DNA from: Pseudomonas orientalis
Lineage (GTDB): Bacteria > Pseudomonadota > Gammaproteobacteria > Pseudomonadales > Pseudomonadaceae
Length of the DNA: 64,000 nucleotides
NCBI RefSeq assembly: GCF_002934065.1
Contig: NZ_CP018049.1
Coordinates: 5,144,501-5,208,500 of the forward strand
Direction of reading: 5' to 3'
Shown here: one piece after another, positions 34,434 to 43,114 of the stretch
How positions within the stretch are numbered: position 1 is the first letter of the stretch
How the letters are laid out: each line of letters begins with the position of its first letter
Program-made: the position numbers and the translations under genes
The notes under the pieces: generated by a model
The model's input: the letters and a program-made list of their open reading frames with translations, nothing else
What the model was told of the DNA's origin: nothing
Databases searched by the model: none

Positions 34434-34895
34434 ATGGACAAATACGACCGCATGCTCCTCAGTGCCCTGCTCAAAGACGGCCGCGCTTCCTACGCCCAAC
34501 TGGCCCGCACGGTGAACCTCTCCGCCCCCGCCGTGGCCGAGCGCGTGGCCAAGCTGGAGGCCAGCGGGGTGATTACCGGTTACCAGGCCAAGGTCGACTT
34601 GTCCAAAGTCGGCCTGCCGATTCAATGCGTGATTGAATTGCGGCTGACCAATCACGGCAGCCAGAAAGTCTACGACGCCCTGGCGCAAATTCCCGAACTG
34701 ACCGAATGCCACCGGGTCACCGGTGATCCGTGCGTGATCATGCAAGCAGCAGTGGGCACCATGCCGGAGCTGGAAGACCTGATTAATCGGGTGGCGAAGT
34801 TCGGGTTCAGCAAGACGTCGATTATTTTGTCCAGCGCTATAGAGCGGCGGGTGCCGTTGGGGCAGTTGGAAGCCAATGGGAAAAGTGGTGGCTGA
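34434..34895 (+). CDS. Lrp/AsnC-family regulator, probably of the divergent exporter
   Basis: Regulator of 153 aa. The N-terminal helix-turn-helix is at about 8-60 (LLSALLKDGRASYAQLARTV, then SAPAVAERVAKLEASGVI). The C-terminal RAM domain follows, with ECHRVTGDPCVIMQAA forming the ligand and oligomer surface. The ATG at 34434 gives the usual short N-terminus (MDKYDRML). Its divergent position suggests that it controls the YedA-like exporter in response to an amino acid. Confidence 0.88.
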   Translation: MDKYDRMLLSALLKDGRASYAQLARTVNLSAPAVAERVAKLEASGVITGYQAKVDLSKVGLPIQCVIELRLTNHGSQKVYDALAQIPELTECHRVTGDPCVIMQAAVGTMPELEDLINRVAKFGFSKTSIILSSAIERRVPLGQLEANGKSGG

Positions 34896-34904
34896 CCCGC
34901 CGCC

Positions 34905-34977
34905 ATCGGGGGCAAGCCCCCTCCCACACTTTGATTTGTGAACCCAGTCAAAATGTGGGAGGGGGCTTGCCCCCGAT
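34905..34977. repeat. Outward-order REP pair with TTTGATTTGTGAA spacer, second copy
   Basis: Same reversed REP order and nearly the same spacer (TTTGATTTGTGAACCCAGTC) as at 31898-31969. It lies between the Lrp gene and the structured region before DUF3077. Confidence 0.92.
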
Positions 34978-35053
34978 GGCGTCATTAGCTTCATCGCAAG
35001 ACCAATCTCTTTCATTTGCGGGACGTTTCCGAGAGAATCCCACGGCCTTGTTT

Positions 35054-35267
35054 CCGTCGGATTCGGTGGCTAGTCTCGCCCTGTCATCGAATGTTCGGTG
35101 ACCGGACGTGCAAGTCCGACGGCAAGCAAGATCATAAATAAACCTACAGCCGATATGCCTGTTATGGCGGCTGTGCGTGGGAGGCCTTCGGGCCTGCTGG
35201 GTTTGGATCCTTGCCCCGGTCTTGCACACCTACGCACAGTTGCCACCCTAATTCGCGTGCAAGCGAA
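35054..35267 (+). ncRNA. Candidate structured leader RNA of the DUF3077 gene
   Basis: Several stems can be drawn by eye. (1) CCGTCGGA 35054-35061 pairs with TCCGACGG 35115-35122. (2) Competing with it, CGGAC/GTCCG at 35103-35118 closes a loop GTGCAA. (3) An 11-bp stem, 35171-35181 with 35229-35239, encloses a perfect AGGCC-TTCG-GGCCT hairpin (35182-35195) and a second hairpin (35197-35201 with 35215-35219), a three-way junction. (4) TTCGC/GCGAA at 35252-35267 again closes a loop GTGCAA. The junction strand contains TTGCAC (35222-35227), complementary to both loops. No known riboswitch was recognised. The region ends 34 bp before the DUF3077 start. Confidence 0.55.
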
Positions 35268-35300
35268 CGGTGTCGACTTCTTCCAGCAAGGAGTTTCACC

Positions 35301-35609
35301 ATGGTCAAAGTCACCCCCGACCCACCCAAGTCCAAACCCGACTTCCTCAGCGAAGACGCTCTGCTCCACCGTCGTGCCATCGATTACTACCTCAAGGCAT
35401 CCGCCCCGGATGCGCCCATTTTTATCCTGAATGACAACCTGAGCTTCGAAGACGCCCTGGCCCATGCGGCGGATTTGCTGCATTGCGCGGTGGAGACCGC
35501 GCATGCGTCGGGTGAAGTCATGAAGGCGCCGCAGCGGGCGGTGATGCATTTGGTGGAGATGGCGAAGGGGGTGGTGGATCAGGCGTTGGAGTGTGCGCAA
35601 CCTCGATAG
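35301..35609 (+). CDS. DUF3077 family protein
   Basis: Small cytoplasmic protein of 102 aa. The pattern LHRRAIDYYL, then SFEDALAHAADLLHCAVETA, and a C-terminal helix VMHLVEMAKGVVDQAL matches DUF3077, a family largely confined to Pseudomonas and usually present in several paralogues. No catalytic residues or membrane segments are seen; it is probably all-helical. AAGGAG at 35288-35293 is an ideal ribosome binding site. The function is unknown. The long structured leader upstream suggests post-transcriptional control. Confidence 0.85.
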   Translation: MVKVTPDPPKSKPDFLSEDALLHRRAIDYYLKASAPDAPIFILNDNLSFEDALAHAADLLHCAVETAHASGEVMKAPQRAVMHLVEMAKGVVDQALECAQPR

Positions 35610-35626
35610 GCGACGCATCACCCAAT

Positions 35627-35713
35627 GTGGGAGGGGGCTTGCCCCCGATTGCGGTGTACCAGCCAGCTTATCTGTAGCTGACCCACCGCTATCGGGGGCA
35701 AGCCCCCTCCCAC
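35627..35713. repeat. REPIN, GTGGGAGGGGGC type
   Basis: Inverted REP pair in the convergent junction between DUF3077 and the exonuclease gene. Confidence 0.95.
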
Positions 35714-35750
35714 ATTTGGAAATTCAGTGGTCTTGAAACCGCGCCCAGGC

Positions 35751-36362
35751 TCAGAACCCGCGATGTTTCTTCAGGTGCTCATTGATCTTCGCGGCAGGCA
35801 CTTTCTGCAAGGTGCAAAGCAAATCGTGGGACAGTTCGCGCAGGCCGTGGGTCTGGCGCAGTTCCCGCGCCAGGTGCGCCGTCAGGTTGGCGGCCATCTC
35901 AGCATCCGCCAGCGCCCGGTGGGCCTGGCCGGTGTGGGGCAGTTGCGCGTAGCTGTTGAGGGTGCCGAGCTTGTGATTGGGCGCCGCCGGCATGAGGCGG
36001 CGGGCCAGCAGCAGGGAGCAGGCGAATTTCTGCAGGCGGGTGCGGCGGATCAGGCCCAGTTCAAAGTCCCAGAACTTCTGGTCGAACGCGGCGTTGTGCG
36101 CCATCAGCGGCGTAGTGCCGACGAACTCATTGACCTCGTTCATCACCCGCTCGGCCGGTGGCGCGTTGCGCAGCATGGCGTTGCTGATGCCGGTGAGTTG
36201 TTCGATGAAACCGGGCACGCGCACGCCGGCATTCATCAGGCTCTGGTAGCGGTCGACAATGTGCCCGCGCTCAAGGATGACCACACCAATTTCCGTGGCC
36301 CGGCAGTGGCTGCTTGGGGTGATGCCGGTGGTTTCAAAGTCGATGACCGCTATACGTTCCAA
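35751..36362 (-). CDS. DnaQ-like 3'-5' exonuclease
   Basis: DEDDh exonuclease of about 203 aa. Motif ExoI is VIDFETTGI near the N-terminus, ExoII includes LMAHNAAFDQKFWDFEL, and ExoIII is in GQAHRALADAEMAANL with the catalytic His and Asp. It resembles stand-alone epsilon-like exonucleases rather than the polymerase III proofreading subunit. No ATG is available near the domain start. TTG at 36362 is favoured because GGAG is 5 nt upstream; a TTG at 36386 would add eight residues. The gene is 42 bp downstream of a NYN-domain gene on the same strand. Confidence 0.83.
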   Translation of the reverse strand: MERIAVIDFETTGITPSSHCRATEIGVVILERGHIVDRYQSLMNAGVRVPGFIEQLTGISNAMLRNAPPAERVMNEVNEFVGTTPLMAHNAAFDQKFWDFELGLIRRTRLQKFACSLLLARRLMPAAPNHKLGTLNSYAQLPHTGQAHRALADAEMAANLTAHLARELRQTHGLRELSHDLLCTLQKVPAAKINEHLKKHRGF

Positions 36363-36404
36363 ACCTGCTCCAACTCCGTTCAACAATGTATTGAGCCGCC
36401 GCGC

Positions 36405-36881
36405 TTATTTGAGCAGCAACGCGCCTTCGATCGGTACGTAGCGGCTGGCGGCGCGTATCAGCGAGTTGGCCGTCAGCCCGGGCACGCCGTAGGCCACCGC
36501 TTGCACGCCATGCTTGTGAATGATGCGCTCGAGCAGCATGTCGAAATCCCCGTCGCCGGAAGCCAGCACCACTTCGTCGACATGGTCGGCGGCGTCCATG
36601 ATGTCGAGGGTGATGCCCACGTCCCAGTCGCCCTTGGCCGAACCGTCGCTGCGCTGGATGTAAGGCTTGAGTTTTACCGTAAAGCCCAAGTTGCGCAGGA
36701 TCTGCTGGAACTGCTGCTGTTTGCTGTCGCCACGGTCGATGGCGTAGGCGTACGCCTCGACGATCTGCCCATGGGCGCTGATATCAGCCCACAGCGCCGC
36801 GTAGTTGAAGTGGCAGCCGTAGGCCTGGCGAACGGTGTAATAGAGGTTTTGCACATCGGCGAACACTGCAATTTTCTTCAC
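36405..36881 (-). CDS. NYN-domain protein (LabA/DUF88 family)
   Basis: Protein of 158 aa with a PIN-like NYN fold, which in related proteins is a metal-dependent RNase. The acidic residues of the active site are seen in VFADVQNLYY (residues 7-16), GDWDVGITLDIMDAA and VVLASGDGDFDMLLERI. It uses a GTG start at 36881 with GAGGAAG upstream. Together with the exonuclease downstream it makes a small putative nucleic-acid-processing pair, but no specific role is known. Confidence 0.85.
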   Translation of the reverse strand: MKKIAVFADVQNLYYTVRQAYGCHFNYAALWADISAHGQIVEAYAYAIDRGDSKQQQFQQILRNLGFTVKLKPYIQRSDGSAKGDWDVGITLDIMDAADHVDEVVLASGDGDFDMLLERIIHKHGVQAVAYGVPGLTANSLIRAASRYVPIEGALLLK

Positions 36882-36999
36882 CGCACTTCCTCACTGACCG
36901 TCAGGCGCCAGCGCCCGGAAAGGTTGCCAGTATGCCAGCCATGGGGAGGTTTCCGGGAAAAATCAGACCGGGGCGCCTTGGCGCCCCGGCCCTGGTGAG

Positions 37000-37734
37000 T
37001 CAGACGAAGGAATCGTCGTCGCCAAAGGCGGAGGAATCGTCGACATAATCGCTGTCGGCGACGCTGTCCGCGTTGTTGCTGCCCCAGCTGTCATTCCCGG
37101 CGAACTTCTGGTCATCGTTGCCCCAGCCACCTTGATCACTGGCCGGCGCCGGTTGTTCGATGATCTCTTCCACCACCTGCGGCTGCTGGTTGTGATGAAA
37201 CAGGCTGCTGATGCCCTCGGCGAGCAATACACCACCGGCCACGCCGGCCGCGGTCTTCATGGCCCCACCGAGGAATCCGCTGCCGGCTGGTGCGACGGCG
37301 GCCGGTTGTGGCGGCTGTTGATAATTCTGCTGCGGCGCCGGCGCGTTGAACGATGGCCGCGCCGGTTCACGCCAGCCGCCGCCCGAATTACCCGGCGCAG
37401 GCTGCGCCTCGCGCGAACCGCCGCCAAAGATGCTCGACAGGAAGCCACCACCACCGCCGCTGGCCGGGGCCGGTTGCGCGGATTTGGCGCGCTGCAATTC
37501 TTCCTGCAATTGCTGGATCTGCTGGGCCTGCTGCTTGTTCTGCGCATCCAGGCTTTGCAGCGCGTGTTCCTGCACCAGGAGCGACTGGGTCATGTAGTAG
37601 CCGGCGGCCGGTTGGCGAGTCATGTGTTCCTTGATCCGCGCTTCGGCCTGGGCGTCGCGGGGGGCTGAGTCCGTCTCGGCTTGCTGCAACCGTGAAAACA
37701 GTCCATCGATCAGGGTTTGTTCTTCGCTGTTCAT
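37000..37734 (-). CDS. DUF2076 family protein
   Basis: Protein of 244 aa. The N-terminal helical region (residues 1 to about 85) begins MNSEEQTLIDGLFSRLQQAE and contains a glutamine-rich coiled coil (QNKQQAQQIQQLQEELQ). A proline/glycine-rich linker follows, then a hydrophobic glycine segment (GFLGGAMKTAAGVAGGVLLAEG) and an acidic Asp/Asn/Ser-rich tail. This layout is that of DUF2076, whose function is unknown. The ATG at 37734 fits the family start. Confidence 0.85.
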   Translation of the reverse strand: MNSEEQTLIDGLFSRLQQAETDSAPRDAQAEARIKEHMTRQPAAGYYMTQSLLVQEHALQSLDAQNKQQAQQIQQLQEELQRAKSAQPAPASGGGGGFLSSIFGGGSREAQPAPGNSGGGWREPARPSFNAPAPQQNYQQPPQPAAVAPAGSGFLGGAMKTAAGVAGGVLLAEGISSLFHHNQQPQVVEEIIEQPAPASDQGGWGNDDQKFAGNDSWGSNNADSVADSDYVDDSSAFGDDDSFV

Positions 37735-37913
37735 GGCGACCTCGTTAGATTGCCGGTAAAAATCAGGGTCCCGCCTGACATCAGGCAAGGTACGTCCTAG
37801 TTATGGGGCTGTTACCAATTGTTTCAATGGTCTTTACTCAAGGTTTACGTTTGCTTGCCCAGGCCGGCTATCGGTTAAAGTGTGTCCCTGCTTTTCGGCC
37901 TGTGATGACTCTG

Positions 37914-38573
37914 ATGAATCCGTTAGACGTGCTGCGCGACTCCTTGCGCTTTACCCTGCGCAACCTGGGCGCCATCGTCCAGCTGTGCCTGCCGCTGGTG
38001 ATCCTCGAAGCCCTGTTGCAACAGGTGCTCGACCACATGCTGGGCCCGGAGGCCTTTAGCGGTTACAGCGTGGTGGTGGGGTTACTGGTGTATCCGTTGT
38101 ACACCGGCGCTCTGATCCTGTTCCTCGACGCCCGCACCCGCGGTGAATCGCCACGTACCCGGGATGTGTGGGCCCTGGCCCTGGCCATGTGGCCGCGCTT
38201 CGCCCTGTTGACCGCGATGAGCACACTGCTGATTCTGCTCGGGCTGTCGCTGTACTTCCTGCCGGGCCTGTGGCTGATGGTGGTGCTGGCGTTTGCCGAG
38301 TACTTGCTGGTATTGCGCGGCATGTCGGCGCTCGAAGCGATGAAGGAAAGCCTGCGCCTGACCCGTGGGCATTTCTGGCGCATCCTGGTGTGCCTGCTGT
38401 GCGTAATGACGCCGCTGTGGCTGCTCAAGGGCGCCAGCGTGGCGGCGTATCCCGAACCCGCGCCGCTGCTGGGGCTGCTGATGGACAGCGCCCACAGTTT
38501 CCTGCAACTGTTTACCAGTGTGGTGCTGTTCCGTTTATTCATGTTGATCGGTGGCGACGCCGACGCGCGGTGA
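37914..38573 (+). CDS. YciC-family inner-membrane protein
   Basis: Protein of 219 aa with about six hydrophobic segments. MNPLDVLRDSLRFTLRNLGA is followed by membrane helices, and the cytoplasmic stretch ALEAMKESLRLTRGHFWRI is typical of the YciC/UPF0259 family. The role is not known. ATG at 37914 is chosen; an ATG three codons upstream and a longer start at 37803 are possible but less likely. The next gene begins 41 bp downstream, so the two are probably co-transcribed. Confidence 0.8.
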   Translation: MNPLDVLRDSLRFTLRNLGAIVQLCLPLVILEALLQQVLDHMLGPEAFSGYSVVVGLLVYPLYTGALILFLDARTRGESPRTRDVWALALAMWPRFALLTAMSTLLILLGLSLYFLPGLWLMVVLAFAEYLLVLRGMSALEAMKESLRLTRGHFWRILVCLLCVMTPLWLLKGASVAAYPEPAPLLGLLMDSAHSFLQLFTSVVLFRLFMLIGGDADAR

Positions 38574-38614
38574 TATGCTCCCTGCCACTTCTGGAACGCA
38601 CATAAGCCGAGCCG

Positions 38615-39703
38615 ATGACCCGTTTATTGCGCATCACCCTGTTGAGCCTGCTTCTGATTGCAGGCCTGTTGGCGGCACTGATCTACAGCCTGACCTGGCG
38701 CCCGGCCGACAAGGAGACCCTGCCGGTCAGTTGCGTGGCGCCGCGTGCGCCGACCCTGCTGCCGGGGCAGGCGCTCAAGGTGATGACCTGGAACGTGCAG
38801 TACCTGGCCGGTAAGAACTACGTGTTCTGGTACGACACCCCCGACGGCAGCGGCCCGGACGAACGGCCCACGGTTGAGGACATGGCCTTCAGCCTTGACG
38901 AAGTGGCGCGGGTGATCCGCGACGAACAGCCCGACATCCTGCTGTTGCAGGAAATCGACGAAGGCGCCAAGCCCTCCCACTACCAGGATCAACTCGCGCT
39001 GTTGCAGGAGCGGCTGGTCGACCTCTACCCGTGCAGCACCCAGGCATTCGACTGGAAAGCCGACTTTGTGCCCAGCCTGCCCATCTTCGGCAGCGTCGGG
39101 CGCAAGCTGGCCACCCTCAGCCGCTACCAGATCGAACACGCCGAGCGCCTGCAATTGCCCACGGCGGATGCCAATTTCATCAGCCGCCAGTTCCAGCCCA
39201 AGCCCGCTTTGTTGCTGACGTACCTGCCCCTGAGCGACGGTGGGCAACTGGCGGTGCTCAACACGCGCCTGGACGGCGGCATGCCTGGGCGCAGTGCGGT
39301 GCAGGAACAAGTGGAGGCCACCGTGAAGTTACTGGATAAACTCGAAGGCCGTGGCACGCCCTGGTTGATCGGCGGGGATTTCAATCTGCTGCCGCTGGGC
39401 CAATTCCTGCGCCTGGATGCGCAAAAACGCGGCCAGTATTCGCCGGACAGTGAGTTGCACCTGTTGTGGGACAAATACCCGATGATCCCGAGCAACAGTG
39501 AATCCAGCGGCATCGACCGCAAGCAATGGCTGACGCACTTCCCCAATGACCCAAGCCTTGAGGGGCCGGATCGGACGCTGGACTACCTGTTCTACAGCGC
39601 GCGGATCAAGCGGGTCGAGGCCAAGGTCAGGCAGGAAGATACTTTGCGCATATCCAACCATTTACCGGTCATCGCCCGCTTCCTGCTGCCCGCCGCGCAA
39701 TAA
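38615..39703 (+). CDS. Membrane-anchored endonuclease/exonuclease/phosphatase-family protein
   Basis: Protein of 362 aa with an N-terminal membrane anchor (LLRITLLSLLLIAGLLAALI) and a large periplasmic EEP domain. Catalytic motifs are VMTWNVQYL (Asn), LLLQEIDEG (Glu), LNTRLDGG, LIGGDFNLLP (Asp-x-Asn) and a final SNHLPVIARF (His). Substrates could be phosphodiesters or phospholipids; the family is too broad to decide. The final codons are copied, slightly altered, in tandem array B directly downstream. Confidence 0.85.
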   Translation: MTRLLRITLLSLLLIAGLLAALIYSLTWRPADKETLPVSCVAPRAPTLLPGQALKVMTWNVQYLAGKNYVFWYDTPDGSGPDERPTVEDMAFSLDEVARVIRDEQPDILLLQEIDEGAKPSHYQDQLALLQERLVDLYPCSTQAFDWKADFVPSLPIFGSVGRKLATLSRYQIEHAERLQLPTADANFISRQFQPKPALLLTYLPLSDGGQLAVLNTRLDGGMPGRSAVQEQVEATVKLLDKLEGRGTPWLIGGDFNLLPLGQFLRLDAQKRGQYSPDSELHLLWDKYPMIPSNSESSGIDRKQWLTHFPNDPSLEGPDRTLDYLFYSARIKRVEAKVRQEDTLRISNHLPVIARFLLPAAQ

Positions 39704-40507
39704 AATGTGGGGCTTGCTCCCGATGGCAGTGTGTCAGTCAGTACAGCTGTTACTGATACACCGCTATCGGGGGCAAGCCCCCTCCCACAGGGGATTTCCA
39801 TTGTGGCTACTTTCGGGGTTTGATCCTGGCGGTCGCATCCGGCCAGTAATGCTTGGCTGCCCGCGCGCAATAAAATGTGGGAGGGGGCTTGCCCCCGATA
39901 GCAGTGTGTCAGTCAGTACAGCTGTTACTGAAACACCGCTATCGGGGGCAAGCCCCCTCCCACAGGGGATTTCCATTGTGGCTACTTTCGGGGTTTGATC
40001 CTGGCGGTCGCATCCGGCCAGTAATGCTTGGCTGCCCACCGCGTAATAAAATGTGGGAGGGGGCTTGCCCCCGATGGCAGTGTGTCAGCCGGTACAGCTG
40101 TTACTGATACACCGCTATCGGGGGCAAGCCCCCTCCCACAGGGGATGTCCATTGTGGCTACTTTCGGGGTTTGATCCTGGCGGTCGCATCCGGCCAGTAA
40201 TGCTTGGCTGCCCGCGCGCAATAAAATGTGGGAGGGGGCTTGCCCCCGATGGCAGTGTGTCAGTCAGTACAGCTGTTACTGGTACACCGCTATCGGGGGC
40301 AAGCCCCCTCCCACAGGGGATGTCCATTGTGGCTACTTTCGGGGTTTGATCCTGGCGGTCGCATCCGGCCAGTAATGCTTGGCTGCCCGCGCGCAATAAA
40401 ATGTGGGAGGGGGCTTGCCCCCGATGGCAGTGTGTCAGCCGGTACAGCTGTTACTGGTACACCGCTATCGGGGGCAAGCCCCCTCCCACAGGGGATTTCC
40501 ATTGTGG
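39704..40507. repeat. Tandem array B: five REPINs, ~175-bp period, carrying both flanking gene tails
   Basis: REPINs start at 39707, 39877, 40053, 40228 and 40403 (spacings 170, 176, 175, 175). Each repeated unit carries a REPIN, then the 3' end of hrpB in reverse (CTTTCGGGGTTTGATCCTGG, then GCTTGG), then the last codons and stop of the upstream EEP gene (CTGCCCGCGCGCAATAA). The hrpB pieces lack 18 bp present in the native gene, an in-frame difference of six codons. The first left REP is a variant (GTGGGGCTTGCTCCCGAT). The last unit runs into the intact hrpB end. Confidence 0.95.
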
Positions 40508-43015
40508 CTACTTTCGGGGTTTGATCCTGGCGGTCGCTTCGGCCACCAGGGGGTCATCCGGCCAGTAATGCTTGGGGTAACGTCCCTTCAAATCCTTCTT
40601 CACCTCGGCATAGGTACTGCGCCAGAAGTTGGCCAGGTCCTGCGTGACCTGCACCGGCCGCCGCGCCGGCGACAGCAGGTGCAGCTTGACCACTTGGCGC
40701 CCGCCGGCAATGCGTGGTGTATCCGCCAGCCCGAACAGCTCCTGCAGGCGCACCGCCAGGATCGGCGGCTGTTCGCTGTAGTCAAGGCGCACCGACGAGC
40801 CCGACGGCACTTTCACATGCTGGGGCGCCAGTTCTTCCAGGCGTTGGGGCAGCGGCCAGGGCAGCAGGTTGTGCAGGTAGCTGGAAATATCCAGGTTGGC
40901 GAAATGGCTCAGGCGCGAGACTTTGCCCAGGTAGGGCATCAGCCAGTGCTCCAGGCCGGCCAGCAAAGCGCTGTCGCTGACGTCGGGCCATTCGCTGGTG
41001 TTGCCGGCATCCAGCTGGCGCAGCAGCAGCACGCGCGCCTGCCATTGGCGCAGTTCCGGGGTCCAGGGCAACAGCTCCAGGCCTTTGCGTCGCACTAGGT
41101 TGACCAGCGCCTGACTGCGCGCGGCCTCGTCAAGTCCGGTCAGCGGTTCACGGCTGAGCACCAGCTCACCGACCTTGCGCTGGCGTTCGGCACGCAATAC
41201 GCCTTCGCGCTCGTCCCAGTCGAGTTGGTCGACATTGCGCACTTGTTCGGCCAGCACCGTGTCGAACAGCGCCGGGTCGAAATCCGCCGCCAGGTAGATG
41301 CGTTCTTCGCGCTGGCCCTGACGGCTGCCCAGGTCGGCGATCACCAGCCAGGCTTGTTTCATCAAACTGTCGGCTTCGGCAAACAATGCGGCGCGCCCAT
41401 TGGCCAGCCGGTATTCGGCGCCACCAGGGCGACGCTGCTGGGCGATGCGGTCCGGATAGGCCAGTGCCAGCAGGGCGCCGAGCCAGCGTGGATGGTCGGG
41501 ATCGGCCACCGGTTGGGTGGCCTTGCCTCGCAGATAGCCGCGATACTGGCGCGCCAACTGCCTGGCCCGCTGCACTCCGCCCTGGGTGCCGCGCGCACGC
41601 TCCTCGCCGGACACCAGCGCCAGGCGACTGTGCAAGTCGGCACCGCCGCCGCGCAGGATATCGCGCTCGCCCAACAAGGCCGCGACATCACACGCCATCG
41701 CCGCGAGCCCCAGGTCCTGCCCGCGCAACAGCAAGTGGGCGATACGCGGATGGGCCGGCAATTCGGCCATCTGCTGGCCATGGGCGGTGAGCTTGTCGTC
41801 ATTCAAGGCGCCGAGGCGCACCAGCAAATCCTGAGCCTGGGCGTAGGCGGCGGTCGGGGGCACATCGAGCCATACCAGTTGCGCGGGGGTGACACCCCAG
41901 CGCGCCAGTTGCAAGGCCAGGCCGGCAAGGTCGGCGGCGAGGATTTCCGCACTGCCGTAGGCGGCCAGCCCGTCATGCTGGACTTCGGACCACAACCGAT
42001 AACACACGCCTGGCTCCAACCGCCCTGCCCGACCGGCGCGCTGGGTGGCGCTGGCGCGGGAGATGCGCTGGGTGTCGAGGCGGGTCATGCCGCTGCCCGG
42101 GTCGAAACGCGGCACCCGCGCCAACCCGGCATCGATCACCACGCGCACGCCGTTGATGGTCAGGCTGGTCTCGGCAATGTTGGTGGCCAGCACCACTTTG
42201 CGCTTGCCGGCCGGCGCGGGGTCGATGGCGGCGCGCTGGGCATTGAGGTCGAGCTCGCCGTGCAGCGGACACAGCAGCACATCGGGCTGATGACCCAAGG
42301 CGTCGGACAGTTGCTGATGGACCCGGCGAATCTCCGCCTGCCCCGGCAGGAACACCAGCACGCTGCCGGTTTCGTCATGCAGGGCTTCAAGAATCGTGTT
42401 CACCACCCGCGGCTCGATGAATTCCCCGGCCTGGTATGGCCGCCCCCAGCGCATCTGTACCGCAAACATGCGCCCTTCGCTGCGCAGGATCGGCGCATTG
42501 TCCAGCAGACCCGCCAGGCGCTCGCCTTCGAGGGTGGCGGACATCAACAGGATTTTCAGTGGCTGGTCATCGCGAAACAGGTCGCGCCCGTTGAGGCTCA
42601 GGGCCAGCGCCAGGTCGGCATCGAGGCTGCGCTCGTGAAATTCGTCAAAGATCAGCAGGCCCACGCCATCCAGCGCCGGGTCGTCCTGCAAGCGGCGAGT
42701 GAGGATGCCTTCGGTGACCACTTCGATGCGCGTGCTGGGTCCGACCTTGCTGTCGAGGCGGATGCGATAGCCGACCGTTTCACCGACCTTTTCACCCAGC
42801 TCGCTGGCCAGGCGTTCGGCAGCGGCCCGCGCGGCGAGGCGCCGGGGTTCGAGCATCAGGATGGTCTGCCCGGCCAGCCAGGGCTCGTTCAACAAGGCCA
42901 AGGGCACGCGGGTGGTTTTACCGGCGCCGGGCGGCGCTTCCAGCACGGCTTCATGGCGAATCGCCAAGGCGTCACGCAGGGCAGGTAAAACATCATCAAT
43001 CGGCAACGAATTCAT
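40508..43015 (-). CDS. hrpB: ATP-dependent helicase HrpB
   Basis: DEAH-type helicase of 835 aa. Motif I is APPGAGKTTRVP, motif II FDEFHER, motif III MSATLEG, motif V ATNIAETSLTI and motif VI QRAGRAGRLEPG. The HA2 and C-terminal domain follow, as usual for HrpB. The ATG at 43015 (MNSLPIDDVL) gives the normal N-terminus; the in-frame extension to 43084 is not supported. The C-terminus PDDPLVAEATARIKPRK is six residues longer than the version preserved in the adjacent tandem repeats. E. coli HrpB is of unclear role; other bacteria use it in mRNA processing. Confidence 0.94.
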   Translation of the reverse strand: MNSLPIDDVLPALRDALAIRHEAVLEAPPGAGKTTRVPLALLNEPWLAGQTILMLEPRRLAARAAAERLASELGEKVGETVGYRIRLDSKVGPSTRIEVVTEGILTRRLQDDPALDGVGLLIFDEFHERSLDADLALALSLNGRDLFRDDQPLKILLMSATLEGERLAGLLDNAPILRSEGRMFAVQMRWGRPYQAGEFIEPRVVNTILEALHDETGSVLVFLPGQAEIRRVHQQLSDALGHQPDVLLCPLHGELDLNAQRAAIDPAPAGKRKVVLATNIAETSLTINGVRVVIDAGLARVPRFDPGSGMTRLDTQRISRASATQRAGRAGRLEPGVCYRLWSEVQHDGLAAYGSAEILAADLAGLALQLARWGVTPAQLVWLDVPPTAAYAQAQDLLVRLGALNDDKLTAHGQQMAELPAHPRIAHLLLRGQDLGLAAMACDVAALLGERDILRGGGADLHSRLALVSGEERARGTQGGVQRARQLARQYRGYLRGKATQPVADPDHPRWLGALLALAYPDRIAQQRRPGGAEYRLANGRAALFAEADSLMKQAWLVIADLGSRQGQREERIYLAADFDPALFDTVLAEQVRNVDQLDWDEREGVLRAERQRKVGELVLSREPLTGLDEAARSQALVNLVRRKGLELLPWTPELRQWQARVLLLRQLDAGNTSEWPDVSDSALLAGLEHWLMPYLGKVSRLSHFANLDISSYLHNLLPWPLPQRLEELAPQHVKVPSGSSVRLDYSEQPPILAVRLQELFGLADTPRIAGGRQVVKLHLLSPARRPVQVTQDLANFWRSTYAEVKKDLKGRYPKHYWPDDPLVAEATARIKPRK

Positions 43016-43114
43016 ACTGGCTCCAAAGCAGAGCGGCGAGTATAACGGCGAACTGCCGGAGGCTGACGCGGGTCTTAAAAACACCCAATGTCCAGACTGT
43101 GAATGCAGTCGAGT

